DNA of 64,000 nt from Pseudomonadota bacterium (GCA_021777555.1 JAJYDK010000011.1:29272-93271), one strand, 5' to 3'; positions 1 to 8,137 are shown, counted from the stretch's first letter. Numbers and translations: made by a program. The notes: a model not told the origin generated them from the sequence alone.

Positions 1-875
1 ACATGCAACACCTGGGGTCCGCCGGGCCCCATCAGGAACGGCGGCTTCTCGACCGTGTCGTGCCCGATCGAGATGATGAGATCCGCGCGATCGATCGCCC
101 GGTGCACGTGGTCCCGCTCGGAGAGCGCGGCGGTTCCCATGTACAGTCCGGAGCCGCCCGCCACGGAGCCCTTGCCCATCTGGGTGTTGAAGAACGGGAT
201 CTGCACGCGCTTCACGAAATCCGACAGCGCCTCAGCGAGGCGCGGGCGGCTGGCTGCGGCGCCCAGCATGACCAAGGGGCGTTCGGCCTCGATGATGAGC
301 TTCGCGGCGCGATCGAGCGCCAAAGGATGCGCAATCGGCATGACGGTCGCCAGGGGCGGAACCAGCGCAACAGCCGGCGCCTCCTCCGCCGCAATGTCCT
401 CCGGCAATTCCAGATGCACCGGACCCGGCCGCTCCTGGCGCGCGATGCGGAACGCCTCGCGGACCGTCGAGGGAATCGTCGCGGCGCTGACGATCTGCTG
501 GGCCATCTTCGTCAGGGGCCTCATGGTCGAGACGATGTCCACGACCTGAAAGCGCGCCTGCTTACGCGTGCGGATTCCCTTCTGACCGGTGATCATGACC
601 ATCGGCATCGCGCCGAGCCCGGCGTAGGCGGCGCCCGTCGTGAGGTTCAGCGCTCCGGGCCCGAGCGTCGAGAGGCACACTCCCGGCTCACCGGTGAGCC
701 GTCCATGCGTGGCGGCCATGAAGGCGGCGGCCTGCTCGTGACGGGTCAGCACGAGCTCGATCGGGGAGCGGCGCAGAGCCTCGACGACATCGAGGTTCTC
801 CTCTCCCGGGACGGCGAATATCTGCCTGACGCCCTCATTCTCGAGCGCCTGGACGAAAAGCTCCGCGCCATTCAT
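1..875 (-). CDS. Acetolactate-synthase-like ThDP enzyme, N-terminal part (cut by window edge)
   Basis: Thiamine-diphosphate enzyme of the acetolactate synthase / AlsS-like family, which joins pyruvate units to acetolactate. The visible 291 residues cover the Pyr domain and the start of the central domain. The ThDP-activating glutamate is in VPGEENLDV, followed by TRHEQAAAFMAA and the GPGALNLTTG segment typical of the family. The ATG at 875 begins MNGAELFVQALENEGV, a normal family N-terminus. The gene runs off the left edge, so the cofactor-binding PP domain cannot be seen. No regulatory subunit gene is next to it, so a catabolic or broad-specificity role is as likely as branched-chain synthesis. 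Family placement is firm; substrate is inference. Confidence 0.85.
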   Translation of the reverse strand, partial: MNGAELFVQALENEGVRQIFAVPGEENLDVVEALRRSPIELVLTRHEQAAAFMAATHGRLTGEPGVCLSTLGPGALNLTTGAAYAGLGAMPMVMITGQKGIRTRKQARFQVVDIVSTMRPLTKMAQQIVSAATIPSTVREAFRIARQERPGPVHLELPEDIAAEEAPAVALVPPLATVMPIAHPLALDRAAKLIIEAERPLVMLGAAASRPRLAEALSDFVKRVQIPFFNTQMGKGSVAGGSGLYMGTAALSERDHVHRAIDRADLIISIGHDTVEKPPFLMGPGGPQVLH

Positions 876-973
876 CGATCTCTACCCTGGCGATTTCCCG
901 TCTCCAGGATACGGGATTGGAGGTCCTCTGGCGCAAGATCCTCCGGCTGCCGGCGGACTGATCGCTCGCGGAA

Positions 974-2497
974 TCAGCGAGCCGCAGGATTTTCCGCGCG
1001 CCCGGCGACAGGCCGTTCCAGCTCGTGCACCTCTCGAGGGGCATAGCCGAGCGCCTTGAAGTCCATCAGGCCGTGGGGGGAGTGACAGGCCGCGCAGGCG
1101 AGTCCCCTCGTTCGGATCCCGTGGTTCACCGAGATGTAGGACGTGCCGGGCACCCGCATCGCCATCCAGCTCCCGCTCCAGGACACGCCCATCGCCTTCA
1201 TGCCCGCCTCGATGGCGCGCTTCACGCTGCCCGTCTGGTTGTACACCGCTCGATTCGGCGCGAGCAGCATCGGAAAGTCCGCCATCCGGGGGTTGTCCTT
1301 CAGGAACCCCATGCCGGGCGCCTGCCACATCTTCATCGTGCGGTCGAACAACAGGATCTGGGTCAACGCCCGCACCGGGAAGATCTGCGCCCCCGGGGTG
1401 CCGCGATGCGAGGTGGCGAAGGCCATCCAGCTCTGCGCATCGGGGTGGCCCGCGGTGTTTGGGGTTCGCCACATGTAGGACGGCGGTCCCTTCACGATCC
1501 GCACCGTCGGCACGAATTCCCCCGCGATCGCGGCAATCGGGTCGTACTTGGAGAGCGCGCTGTAGCGGCCGTGGACATCATCGCGCACGGGCCTGCCCCA
1601 GTTCTCGTATACGATGCCGCCCACTTGTCGGATATGGCAGCTCTGGCAGGCGATTCTGGCGGTATGCGCGTTCAGGATCGCGCCGTTCGCACGGGTGTGC
1701 GGGTCCGGGCCATGACAGCCCACACAGCTTACCGCCACCTCGGGCAAGTCGTTGGCGACCATGTCCGACTCGTCCTGGCCCTTGGCGATCTTGTGATGTT
1801 CGGTCAGGTGACAGGTGACGCAGCGCAGCCCCGCCCGCGCATGCACGTCATTGGCCGCCGTAAACGGAGTGCCCCGCTTGTAGTCGTAGGAGAAGGCGTG
1901 CTCGTGGCAGCGCAGGCAGGCGCCGTTGGTCGGCACTCGTGTGATGCTGAGGGCCGACTCGAGCGAGGTGTCCTCGCCCCAATGCTCCCCCGCGGCATCC
2001 GTCACGAGTGTCTCGCGCTTGCTCCAGTCGTAGTGTTTCGCGTGGCAGACCAGGCAATCCACCGTTCGCGCCTGTGCCGGGGTGACGGGCTTGCCCGGTA
2101 CGGGCGGGGCGGACAGAGAGCCGATGTGGCACACCCCACAGCCTTGCGACTGCGGCGTGAAGGTGCCGTGGGTTGCCGCGAGCCAGTTCGCGGCCGCCAT
2201 GCACCCGGCGAGCGCGCACTCGCGGTTCGTCATGCCCCACCAGGAGCCGTTGGGCAGCCCCTGGACGTTTCTTACCGGAGAGGCGAGATCCCAGTGCACC
2301 GTGTGGGTGATTTCATTCAACGCCTGCGCGTGGCACGGGAGGCAGCTCTGCGCTCCATGGTAGCCGTTCGCCCGGATGAGTGCGTTCCCCGGGTGGATCC
2401 AAGGGTGCAGCAGGGGCGTGGGCGGTTGCGCGCAGGCGCAGAACGCCATGAAAAGCGCACCCAACCCGACAAGCACCCGATGTTTGATGCCCGGCAT
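974..2497 (-). CDS. Secreted octaheme c-type cytochrome
   Basis: A 507-residue protein with a clear signal peptide (basic start, hydrophobic run, ending near CACAQPP) and eight CXXCH heme-c motifs: CLPCH, CGVCH, CLVCH, CLRCH, CVTCH, CVGCH, CQSCH and CAACH. The first seven fall in the N-terminal 290 residues. The eighth is isolated near residue 480, after a long heme-free stretch rich in Met, Trp and Arg. It should act in the periplasm in multi-electron transfer or reduction of a small substrate. Octaheme families include tetrathionate/nitrite reductases and hydroxylamine-oxidoreductase-like proteins; I cannot tell which from motifs alone. It stands alone, with no quinol oxidase or cytochrome maturation genes adjacent. 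Confidence 0.85.
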   Translation of the reverse strand: MPGIKHRVLVGLGALFMAFCACAQPPTPLLHPWIHPGNALIRANGYHGAQSCLPCHAQALNEITHTVHWDLASPVRNVQGLPNGSWWGMTNRECALAGCMAAANWLAATHGTFTPQSQGCGVCHIGSLSAPPVPGKPVTPAQARTVDCLVCHAKHYDWSKRETLVTDAAGEHWGEDTSLESALSITRVPTNGACLRCHEHAFSYDYKRGTPFTAANDVHARAGLRCVTCHLTEHHKIAKGQDESDMVANDLPEVAVSCVGCHGPDPHTRANGAILNAHTARIACQSCHIRQVGGIVYENWGRPVRDDVHGRYSALSKYDPIAAIAGEFVPTVRIVKGPPSYMWRTPNTAGHPDAQSWMAFATSHRGTPGAQIFPVRALTQILLFDRTMKMWQAPGMGFLKDNPRMADFPMLLAPNRAVYNQTGSVKRAIEAGMKAMGVSWSGSWMAMRVPGTSYISVNHGIRTRGLACAACHSPHGLMDFKALGYAPREVHELERPVAGRAENPAAR

Positions 2498-2643
2498 CGC
2501 CTTCTCCGAACGGATGCCACACCTGGCCCGATGGTATGGCTTTTACCGCCCGTCGTCAGGCATCCAGGACTAGGTATCTTCCGAAGGGCGCCGCCGGAGT
2601 GACCCAAGCGCAGACGGGGCATCAGGTGTCAAAGTGCGTCCCC

Positions 2644-3108
2644 CTACCAGTCCTTGGCGAGCACCGTACAGATGCGGCTGAGCGCGTAGATATCCCGGGT
2701 GTCGGACTGCAGCGCCGGGTCTCGAGCGGCGACTGGCTGCTCACGAACATGTCGACCGCGAACACGACATCCGGCTCGCGGCCGAGGCCGGCCACCCGCG
2801 CGGCGCAGGCGGCCGCACCCTCGAGCCCGAGCTCCTCGCGTGTCGCCCAGAGGAAAGTGAGCTGCCGGCCTGGAAACCGTTGCGCAAAGTGGGGCCCGGC
2901 CGTAGAAGCCGCCCAGCTCGCGAATCACCAGGTCCCCGTCTGCCTGGATGGCCGTCACCTGATATCCGACCTCGTCCATGTGCGCATCAAACAGCATCGT
3001 CGGCGCATGTACGCCCGGCGCCGCATGACCGATATGGAGCACCAGGTTGCCGGCCGGGTCGACGTGCGCGAGCGCGGCGGCCAGGCTGGTCGGTTTATCG
3101 GCTGGCAC
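2644..3108 (-). pseudogene. Remnant of an M42-type aminopeptidase
   Basis: The first part reads like the N-terminal region of M42 (FrvX/glutamyl aminopeptidase-like) metallopeptidases, with VDPAGNLV and the metal-ligand segment FDAHMDEVGYQV. After about position 2900 the family signal moves to another reverse frame: FLWATREELGLEGAAA (the catalytic EE region), then VDMFVSSQSPLE. It returns to the first frame for the C-terminal DTRDIYALSRICTVLAKDW. The whole remnant is about 155 codons against roughly 350 in intact members, so central and C-terminal segments are missing. At least two frame-changing deletions are needed to explain it. It is very unlikely to be active. Confidence 0.75.
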
Positions 3109-3293
3109 GAGCGAACGGCGTGGAACCTTTGAATGCCTGAGTGATTAAGATCGCGTGCGGCGACGATTTATACCCTCTCGGACAGACGGCGAGCCAATCA
3201 TCCTCGGCAGCGATGGTCAGGGCGCCTTTGCCGAACCTGTCAGGACACGGATATTACTATAAATAGCAATCTGTTATGAGAGTTTTAGAGAAA

Positions 3294-3800
3294 TTACCTT
3301 ATGTCGGTCCGTCCCGCCTCGTCCCCGCGGGAGCGGCGCGCGAGATGCCTCTGCAGTTGCAGGATGAAGGGGAGCTGGCCTTTGATGATCTTGCGCTTGG
3401 CGGCCTCGGCGGCCAGCCATTCGGCCCGATCCACCTCGGGGAAATCGCGCCGTTGGCCGGACTTCGGCGGCCATTCCAGGGCGAAGAGGTTGCTTTTCAA
3501 TGCAGAGACGTCGAACTCCCCTCTGAGTGCCCAGGCATGAATGATCTTGCCGCTCGGCTGGCGGACAGGATCGAGCGCAATGAGCTCCCCCGCGGCGATC
3601 GGCACGCCGGTCTCCTCCTCGAACTCGCGCCGGGCGGCATCCAGGGGATCCTCTGCGCCCTCGAGCTCTCCCTTGGGAATCGACCAGGCCCCCTCGTCCT
3701 TGCGGGCCCAGAAGGGCCCCCCAGGATGCACGAGGAGCACTTCGAGCGCTCCGGCGACTTCCCGGAACAGGAGCAGGCCCGCACTCTGTATCCGTGCCAT
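3294..3800 (-). CDS. Nudix hydrolase
   Basis: A 168-residue Nudix-fold pyrophosphohydrolase. The Nudix box is complete: a GELEGAEDP start, then AARREFEEETGVP, carrying the REXXEE metal-binding residues. The N-terminal part (SAGLLLFRE, LEVLLVHPGGPFWARKD, WSIPKGE) resembles YjhB/MutT-like proteins that act on nucleoside diphosphate derivatives such as diadenosine polyphosphates. I chose the ATG at 3800 (MARIQSAGLL) because it gives a normal family N-terminus. A longer reading up to 3890 adds a basic, low-complexity extension. Substrate cannot be assigned. Confidence 0.85.
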   Translation of the reverse strand: MARIQSAGLLLFREVAGALEVLLVHPGGPFWARKDEGAWSIPKGELEGAEDPLDAARREFEEETGVPIAAGELIALDPVRQPSGKIIHAWALRGEFDVSALKSNLFALEWPPKSGQRRDFPEVDRAEWLAAEAAKRKIIKGQLPFILQLQRHLARRSRGDEAGRTDIR

Positions 3801-4049
3801 CACGCCATCGAAACGTAGCGCCCCGTATGTCGGTTGACGCGCAATCGCTCCACCCCGGTGAGGTCCGATACATCTCGTATTACGATACAAGTGTCGGGTT
3901 GCGGCGCCGATGAGGGAATACGCGCTAATGCGGAGCCCGCCGGTACGGATTCACATCCGTGGCGCCCCGGCCGCACGCGGCCTCGCACTTGCGCATCGCC
4001 CCCGCGCTTCGTAGTGTAGGCGCATCAGGCGGGCGCACTCGGAGGTCGC

Positions 4050-4508
4050 ATGTACCGGCGGATACTCGTTCCCATCGACGGAAGCCCGGCTTCCTCACGG
4101 GGTCTTGGCGAGGCGATCGAGCTCGCCAGGAATCAAGGCGCCGAAATACTCCTCTTCCATGTCGTCAACGAGTGGCAGGTCGCCGCAGGCGACATCGCCG
4201 CCGTCAACCTCGAGGCTGGCGCCCGGAGATTGCGCGAAATCGGCGAGGACCTCCTTCGAGAGGCCGAGTCACGCGTGCGCGGCGCCGGGGTGTCCGCCAA
4301 GACTGCGCTCATCGAGGAGATCGGCGTGGCGGTCGGCGCCTGCGTGGTGCAGCGCGCGCGTGAATGGCCCGCGGATCTCATCATTTGCGGAACGCACGGA
4401 CGTCGCGGCCTGGCGCGGCTCCTGATGGGCAGTGACGCGGAATACATCGTGCGTCATACGCCGGTTCCGGTTCTTCTGGTGCGATCGGCGCCGCAGAGCG
4501 AGGCGTGA
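4050..4508 (+). CDS. Universal stress protein (UspA family), copy 1
   Basis: A 152-residue single-domain Usp. It starts MYRRILVPIDGSPAS and carries the ATP-binding signature late in the protein: GTHGRRGLARLLMGS followed by VPVLLVR (G-2X-G-9X-GS pattern), so it is the ATP-binding type. A GGAGG ribosome site lies just before the ATG. It is clearly paralogous to the Usp at 15095-15553, sharing length, the GSDAEYIV segment and the C-terminus. Neighbours are a Nudix gene on the other strand and a receiver-like gene downstream. It probably supports survival under energy or oxygen limitation, by family analogy. Confidence 0.93.
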   Translation: MYRRILVPIDGSPASSRGLGEAIELARNQGAEILLFHVVNEWQVAAGDIAAVNLEAGARRLREIGEDLLREAESRVRGAGVSAKTALIEEIGVAVGACVVQRAREWPADLIICGTHGRRGLARLLMGSDAEYIVRHTPVPVLLVRSAPQSEA

Positions 4509-4687
4509 GGCGGTCGGGATTTGCGTGGAATACGCATAGCCCTCCCGGAAGGAATCAACTCTCATAGGGTCGCAGCAGGAATTGCTGTGGACCCGCACCT
4601 CGCGCGGGCGGGGGTCCGAGCGGGCGCCGGCAGATCGGCCGCCGCGCCCAGTGAGAGAGTTTCGATGTCCGAATCCGAGAGTGCGCA

Positions 4688-5182
4688 GTGTTTCCAGGTT
4701 TCCGCTCCGTCCCCGTCCCGAAGGCCGTCCCCTCCCCCCTGGTGCTCATCCTCGATCAGGACGAGGAAACCCGTAACGCCATGCGTGGGCTCCTGCACGC
4801 CGCGGGCTACAGAACGCTCCTCGCCGCCAGCCTGTTCGAAGCCACCGAGATCGCGCGCGGGCACTCGGGACTGCAGTTGCTCGTATTGAATTCGCTCATG
4901 ACTTCCGGCGCGCCGGCGACCCAGGCCCTGGGCGCCTTGCGGGAGCTGGCCGGAGATCATCTGAAGGCCGTCCTGATCCTGGACAGTCTCTGGTCGCTCC
5001 CGAGTCACCTGCGCAGCGATCCTCTCACTCGGGTGAGGCGTGGGCCGGTCAGTCCCGATGCGCTCGTGGCCGCGCTCGAGGAGCTCCGGCCGCTCTCACG
5101 GGAGACCCGGCTCGTGAGCTCGACATCCGCGGGCCCCCAGGACGCTCACAACAGGCGCCAAAGGCCCCTTGCCGTAACGTAA
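4688..5182 (+). CDS. Degenerate response-regulator receiver protein
   Basis: A stand-alone receiver-like domain of up to 164 residues with no output domain. The beta1 acidic cluster is present (LVLILDQDEETR), but the phospho-acceptor position reads LLVLNSLM, with Asn where Asp is expected. The usual lysine-proline after beta5 is replaced by RRGPVS. It therefore probably cannot be phosphorylated in the standard way. The reading frame opens at a GTG (4688) with no obvious ribosome site. An ATG at 4665 preceded by GAGAGAG lies in a different frame, so a small frameshift near the N-terminus is possible. The 3' end overlaps the convergent TauE/SafE gene. Confidence 0.6.
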   Translation: MFPGFRSVPVPKAVPSPLVLILDQDEETRNAMRGLLHAAGYRTLLAASLFEATEIARGHSGLQLLVLNSLMTSGAPATQALGALRELAGDHLKAVLILDSLWSLPSHLRSDPLTRVRRGPVSPDALVAALEELRPLSRETRLVSSTSAGPQDAHNRRQRPLAVT

Positions 5183-5934
5183 ATCCCCACGAGAGCGACG
5201 ATTGCACTGAAGACGATCGCCAGCAGACGCTTGCGCTCGGCGAGCGCCTTGGCCGTTCTCACGCCGACGTATCCGCCCGCCGCTCCGCCGAGGATGAACA
5301 GCCCCGCTATGCGCCAGGCCACGAGCCCCGAGGCGGCGTAACTCACCGCCGTGGTCGCCCCGAAAGCTGAAACGGACACCAGCGAAGATCCGATCGCGTT
5401 GAGCAGCGGCATGGCCGTGGCGGAGATCAGGCCCGGCACGATGAGAAAACCGCCCCCGATCCCGAAGAACCCCGAGAGCGTCCCCACGGCGAACCCGGTC
5501 CCCAGGAGCGCCGGCAGCAGACGCGGCGCGGATGCTCGAGTCAGGCGCACATCGCGGTCATGGCCGCCGCGCCGGGGACGGTACATGAGGCCCGCGACGA
5601 CCATCATCAGGACTCCGAAAGCCGCGAGCAAGGCCTGGCCATCGACGCGCTTGCCCACCTGCGCCCCGAGCGCTGCGCCGGCCATTCCCGCCACGGCAAA
5701 CACGATGGCGCACGGCCACTTGACCGTGCGCGCCCGTGCATGGCCGCCAAGGTTGATGAGCGCGCTCGCGCCAACCGCCACGGCGCTCGTGCCGATCGCG
5801 AGGTGGGGCGGGAGGCCCACCACGTAGGCCATCAGCGGTACGGCGAGAATCGATCCACCGCCGCCGATCAGCCCGAGCGACAGGCCCACCAGGGTCCCCG
5901 AGAGGACCGAGAGAATCGCGATCGTCGCCGTCAC
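5146..5934 (-). CDS. TauE/SafE-family sulfite/sulfur exporter
   Basis: A 262-residue membrane protein of the TauE/SafE permease family with about seven to eight hydrophobic helices and the two glycine-rich repeats typical of it (GLSLGLIGGGGSILAVP near the N-terminus and GTLSGFFGIGGGFLIVPGL in the middle). Members export sulfite, sulfoacetate or other small organosulfur anions. It is the last gene of a leftward unit with the rhodanese and the ArsR/BigR-type regulator. This is the usual arrangement in persulfide-detoxification loci, where the permease is thought to remove sulfite produced by the dioxygenase. Its 3' end overlaps the convergent receiver gene. Confidence 0.88.
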   Translation of the reverse strand: MTATIAILSVLSGTLVGLSLGLIGGGGSILAVPLMAYVVGLPPHLAIGTSAVAVGASALINLGGHARARTVKWPCAIVFAVAGMAGAALGAQVGKRVDGQALLAAFGVLMMVVAGLMYRPRRGGHDRDVRLTRASAPRLLPALLGTGFAVGTLSGFFGIGGGFLIVPGLISATAMPLLNAIGSSLVSVSAFGATTAVSYAASGLVAWRIAGLFILGGAAGGYVGVRTAKALAERKRLLAIVFSAIVALVGIYVTARGLWRLL

Positions 5935-5958
5935 CGCACGCCGCGCCGGCCCGTGCCG

Positions 5959-6345
5959 CTAAAGGTGCGCCTGGTGCACGCGGCCGGTGGCGGGGACGAA
6001 GGTCGTGAGCGGCAGTCCCGCCTCCTTCCACGCCTTGAGCCCGCCCGCCAGGTGCGCTATCTCCTCGCATCCGGCCTCGAGCAGCCGCTGCGCGGCCTGG
6101 GCGGAGCGCCGTCCGGTGCCGCACTGCAGGATGATGCGCTTGGAGCCATCGAGGGGCAGGCTCTCCGGGTCGAACCCCGAGAGCGGGAAAAGCAGCGCCC
6201 CCGGGATGCGCTCGGCCTCGAACTCCCCGGGCTCGCGCACGTCGATGAGCACGGCCTGCCGGCTGCGCAGCAAGGCGTGCACGTGCGTGGCCTCGAGCTC
6301 GTGAAGGGTGCCCTTGGGATGGTGATGATGGTGGGTATCTGACAT
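5959..6345 (-). CDS. Rhodanese with histidine-rich N-terminus
   Basis: A single-domain rhodanese of 128 residues that transfers sulfane sulfur. The active-site cysteine is in LQCGTGRRS. VLIDVREPGEF and LAGGLKAWKEAGLP are standard family segments. Unusually, the N-terminus is MSDTHHHHHPKG, a natural run of five histidines, with more His further on (LHELEATHVH) and near the end (GRVHQAHL). This may bind a metal, which is inference. It lies between the ArsR/BigR-type gene and TauE/SafE with short gaps, so it belongs to the same operon. Its likely role is moving sulfur between low-molecular-weight persulfides, thiosulfate and sulfite. Confidence 0.9.
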   Translation of the reverse strand: MSDTHHHHHPKGTLHELEATHVHALLRSRQAVLIDVREPGEFEAERIPGALLFPLSGFDPESLPLDGSKRIILQCGTGRRSAQAAQRLLEAGCEEIAHLAGGLKAWKEAGLPLTTFVPATGRVHQAHL

Positions 6346-6360
6346 GCTCAGTTTCCTCTT

Positions 6361-6699
6361 TCAGACTCTCGAGGCATTTGCGCGCCCGCGAGCCGGCGAT
6401 GACCGGCTGCGCCCGTAGACGGTGCAGAGCGCCTCGAGCACGCTCCTCCCCGCCTCGCTCGCGAGGGAGTAGTAGACGGTCTGGCCGACGCGGCGCGCCC
6501 TCACCAGGCCCGAGCGGCGCAGCACCGCGAGTTGCTGCGAGGCATTCGCCTGGGAGATCGACAGCGCCGCGCACAGCGCTCCGACGCTGCGCTCGGCTTC
6601 GCTCAACAGGCACACGATCCGCAGCCGCTTCTCGCTCGCGAGCGAGCGCAACAGCTCTGCCGCATCGGCGACGGTCTCCTGCAAAGCTCTTATATTCAT
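6361..6699 (-). CDS. ArsR-family, BigR/SqrR-like sulfane-sulfur repressor
   Basis: A winged-helix ArsR-family protein of 112 residues (LLRSLASEKRLRIVCLLSEAE, SVGALCAALSISQANASQQL, VGQTVYYSLAS). Two cysteines sit where BigR/SqrR proteins have their persulfide-sensing pair: one in RIVCLL in helix 2, one in LEALCTVYG in the last helix. The arsenic-sensing CXC motif is absent. I prefer the ATG at 6699 because the longer reading to 6735 would run across the palindromic operator. It heads the operon with the rhodanese and TauE/SafE and is divergent from the Blh-type gene, so it most likely represses both until persulfides oxidise its cysteines. Confidence 0.87.
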   Translation of the reverse strand: MNIRALQETVADAAELLRSLASEKRLRIVCLLSEAERSVGALCAALSISQANASQQLAVLRRSGLVRARRVGQTVYYSLASEAGRSVLEALCTVYGRSRSSPARGRANASRV

Positions 6700-6705
6700 A
6701 GTTGC

Positions 6706-6729
6706 GCATATTAGCAGTCTCGAATATGC
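6706..6729. promoter_or_regulatory. Palindromic operator between regulator and persulfide dioxygenase
   Basis: A perfect 7-bp inverted repeat, GCATATT (6706-6712) and AATATGC (6723-6729), separated by 10 bp. It sits in the AT-rich gap between the ArsR/BigR-type start (6699) and the Blh-type start (6792). Size, AT-richness and position fit an ArsR-family dimer site controlling both directions. Binding by this particular regulator is inference from the location. Confidence 0.65.
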
Positions 6730-6791
6730 TGTCAAGCGTGGCCCGAAAGACTGCCTGCCAAGGGCGTTCGGGCCCGGTGAAAGGTGACAGC

Positions 6792-7661
6792 ATGCATCCC
6801 GTTGCGCACATCGAGTCGTTCTTCGATCCCGCCACGAACACGGTGAGTTACGTGGTGTCCGATGCTCGAACCAGGGAGTGCGCCATCATCGACTCCGTGC
6901 TCGATTACGATCCAACGGCCGGCAGGACCGCCACGCATTCGGCCGCTCGGATCATCGAGTACGTGCGTCGCGAGAGGCTCGAGACGCGATGGATCCTGGA
7001 GACCCACGCGCACGCCGATCACCTGAGCGCCGCGCCCTATCTGCAGGAAGCACTCGGCGGCAGGATCGGCATCGGCGCACGCATCCAGGACGTGCAGCGG
7101 ATCTTCGCCCGGATCTTCAACCTCGAGGCCGATTTTGCGCCCGATGGGTCGCAGTTCGACCATCTGTTCGAGGATGGCGAGACCATCATGATCGGGACAG
7201 TCGCGATGCGCGTCATGCACACCCCGGGCCACACGCCCGCCTGCGTCACCTATCTCGTCGCGGATGCGGCCTTCGTCGGCGACACCCTCTTCATGCCCGA
7301 CTTCGGCACGGCCCGCGCCGATTTCCCAGGCGGCGATGCGCGCACGCTCTATCGCTCCATTCAGAAGATCCTCGCCCTGCCTCCCGAGACACGGCTGTTC
7401 ATGTGTCACGATTACGGCGCCCCGGGGCGGACGGCATTCGCGTGGCAAAGCACCGTCGGCGAACAGCGGCGCGGCAACGTTCACATCAGGCTCGGCATCG
7501 ACGAGGATGCCTTCGCGCTCATGAGGACCGGGCGCGACGCCACTCTCGGAATGCCCACTCTCCTTCTGCCGTCGATCCAGGTCAACATCCGCGCCGGTCG
7601 GCTGCCGGCGCCCGAAGGCAACGGGGTTCGCTACCTCAAGATCCCGATCAACGTGCTCTGA
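6792..7661 (+). CDS. blh: Blh/ETHE1-type persulfide dioxygenase (metallo-beta-lactamase fold)
   Basis: A 289-residue metallo-beta-lactamase-fold protein. Metal-binding segments are in order: ETHAHADHL, HTPGHTPACVTY, then GDTLFMPDFGTARAD and MCHDYG. These match the non-heme iron persulfide dioxygenases (Blh/ETHE1), which oxidise glutathione persulfide to sulfite. The ATG at 6792 is preceded by AAAGGTGA and gives MHPVAHIESFFDPATNT, a typical Blh N-terminus. Upstream codons in frame would cover the operator. It diverges from the repressor-rhodanese-TauE/SafE unit, with which it forms one detoxification pathway: persulfide oxidation, sulfur transfer and sulfite export. Confidence 0.9.
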   Translation: MHPVAHIESFFDPATNTVSYVVSDARTRECAIIDSVLDYDPTAGRTATHSAARIIEYVRRERLETRWILETHAHADHLSAAPYLQEALGGRIGIGARIQDVQRIFARIFNLEADFAPDGSQFDHLFEDGETIMIGTVAMRVMHTPGHTPACVTYLVADAAFVGDTLFMPDFGTARADFPGGDARTLYRSIQKILALPPETRLFMCHDYGAPGRTAFAWQSTVGEQRRGNVHIRLGIDEDAFALMRTGRDATLGMPTLLLPSIQVNIRAGRLPAPEGNGVRYLKIPINVL

Positions 7662-7680
7662 GGCGCCCCGCGCGGCGCCT
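7661..7680. terminator. Hairpin between convergent genes
   Basis: AGGCGCC and GGCGCCT form a perfect 7-bp GC stem around a 6-nt loop. The stem overlaps the stop region of the Blh-type gene and the stop codon of the convergent AhpD-like gene. It lacks a T-run, so it may act as a weak bidirectional terminator or RNA 3' stabiliser. Confidence 0.45.
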
Positions 7681-8137
7681 ACTCCACCGGTGGCGGGGAA
7701 AACCTCAACGGGCCGGCAATACGGTTCCAGGCGTTGATCGCGGCAATGGCGACGGTGAGCCGCAGTTGCCGCTCGGTGTCGAAAGCGGCCTGCAGGGCCT
7801 TGCGGGCGGACTCGAGCGCATCGTGCCGTCCGGGCTCGCACAGCGCCTCGGTCCAGGCCAGGGCGGCGCGCTCCTCCGCGCTGAAATCCGCCACCTCACG
7901 CCAGACGGCGAGGCGATCGAGCTTGCCCTGGGACACACCGGCCTTGCGTGCCCAATTCAGGTGCAGCTGCAGGCAGTAGGCGCAGCCGTTCATCTGCGAA
8001 GCACGCACTTTCACCAGCTCGAGGAGCGCCTTGTCGAGATCCTGCCCGCAGATGCGACTCAGCGTGCGCAGCGCCGCCACGGCCTCCGGCATGCTCTTCG
8101 AGAAGAAATCGAAGTCGATGGATTCGAGGGCGGTCAT
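7679..8137 (-). CDS. AhpD-like / carboxymuconolactone-decarboxylase-family protein
   Basis: A 152-residue alkylhydroperoxidase-like protein with the paired cysteines and trailing histidine of the AhpD core (MNGCAYCLQLH) and the usual helical surroundings (LLELVKVRASQ; WTEALCEPGRHD). Such proteins use the CXXC pair in peroxide or disulfide chemistry, though many have no proven substrate. It follows the P-type ATPase with only about 25 bp between, so it is probably the third gene of the rcnR-like/ATPase operon. This would link metal efflux with peroxide defence; katG lies just beyond. Confidence 0.85.
   Translation of the reverse strand: MTALESIDFDFFSKSMPEAVAALRTLSRICGQDLDKALLELVKVRASQMNGCAYCLQLHLNWARKAGVSQGKLDRLAVWREVADFSAEERAALAWTEALCEPGRHDALESARKALQAAFDTERQLRLTVAIAAINAWNRIAGPLRFSPPPVE

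Noticed and set aside
4522..4536. TGCGT-N5-ACGCA inverted repeat after the first Usp as a regulatory site
   Set aside because: The arms are short and it lies between genes with no clear promoter; not convincing without a second instance.
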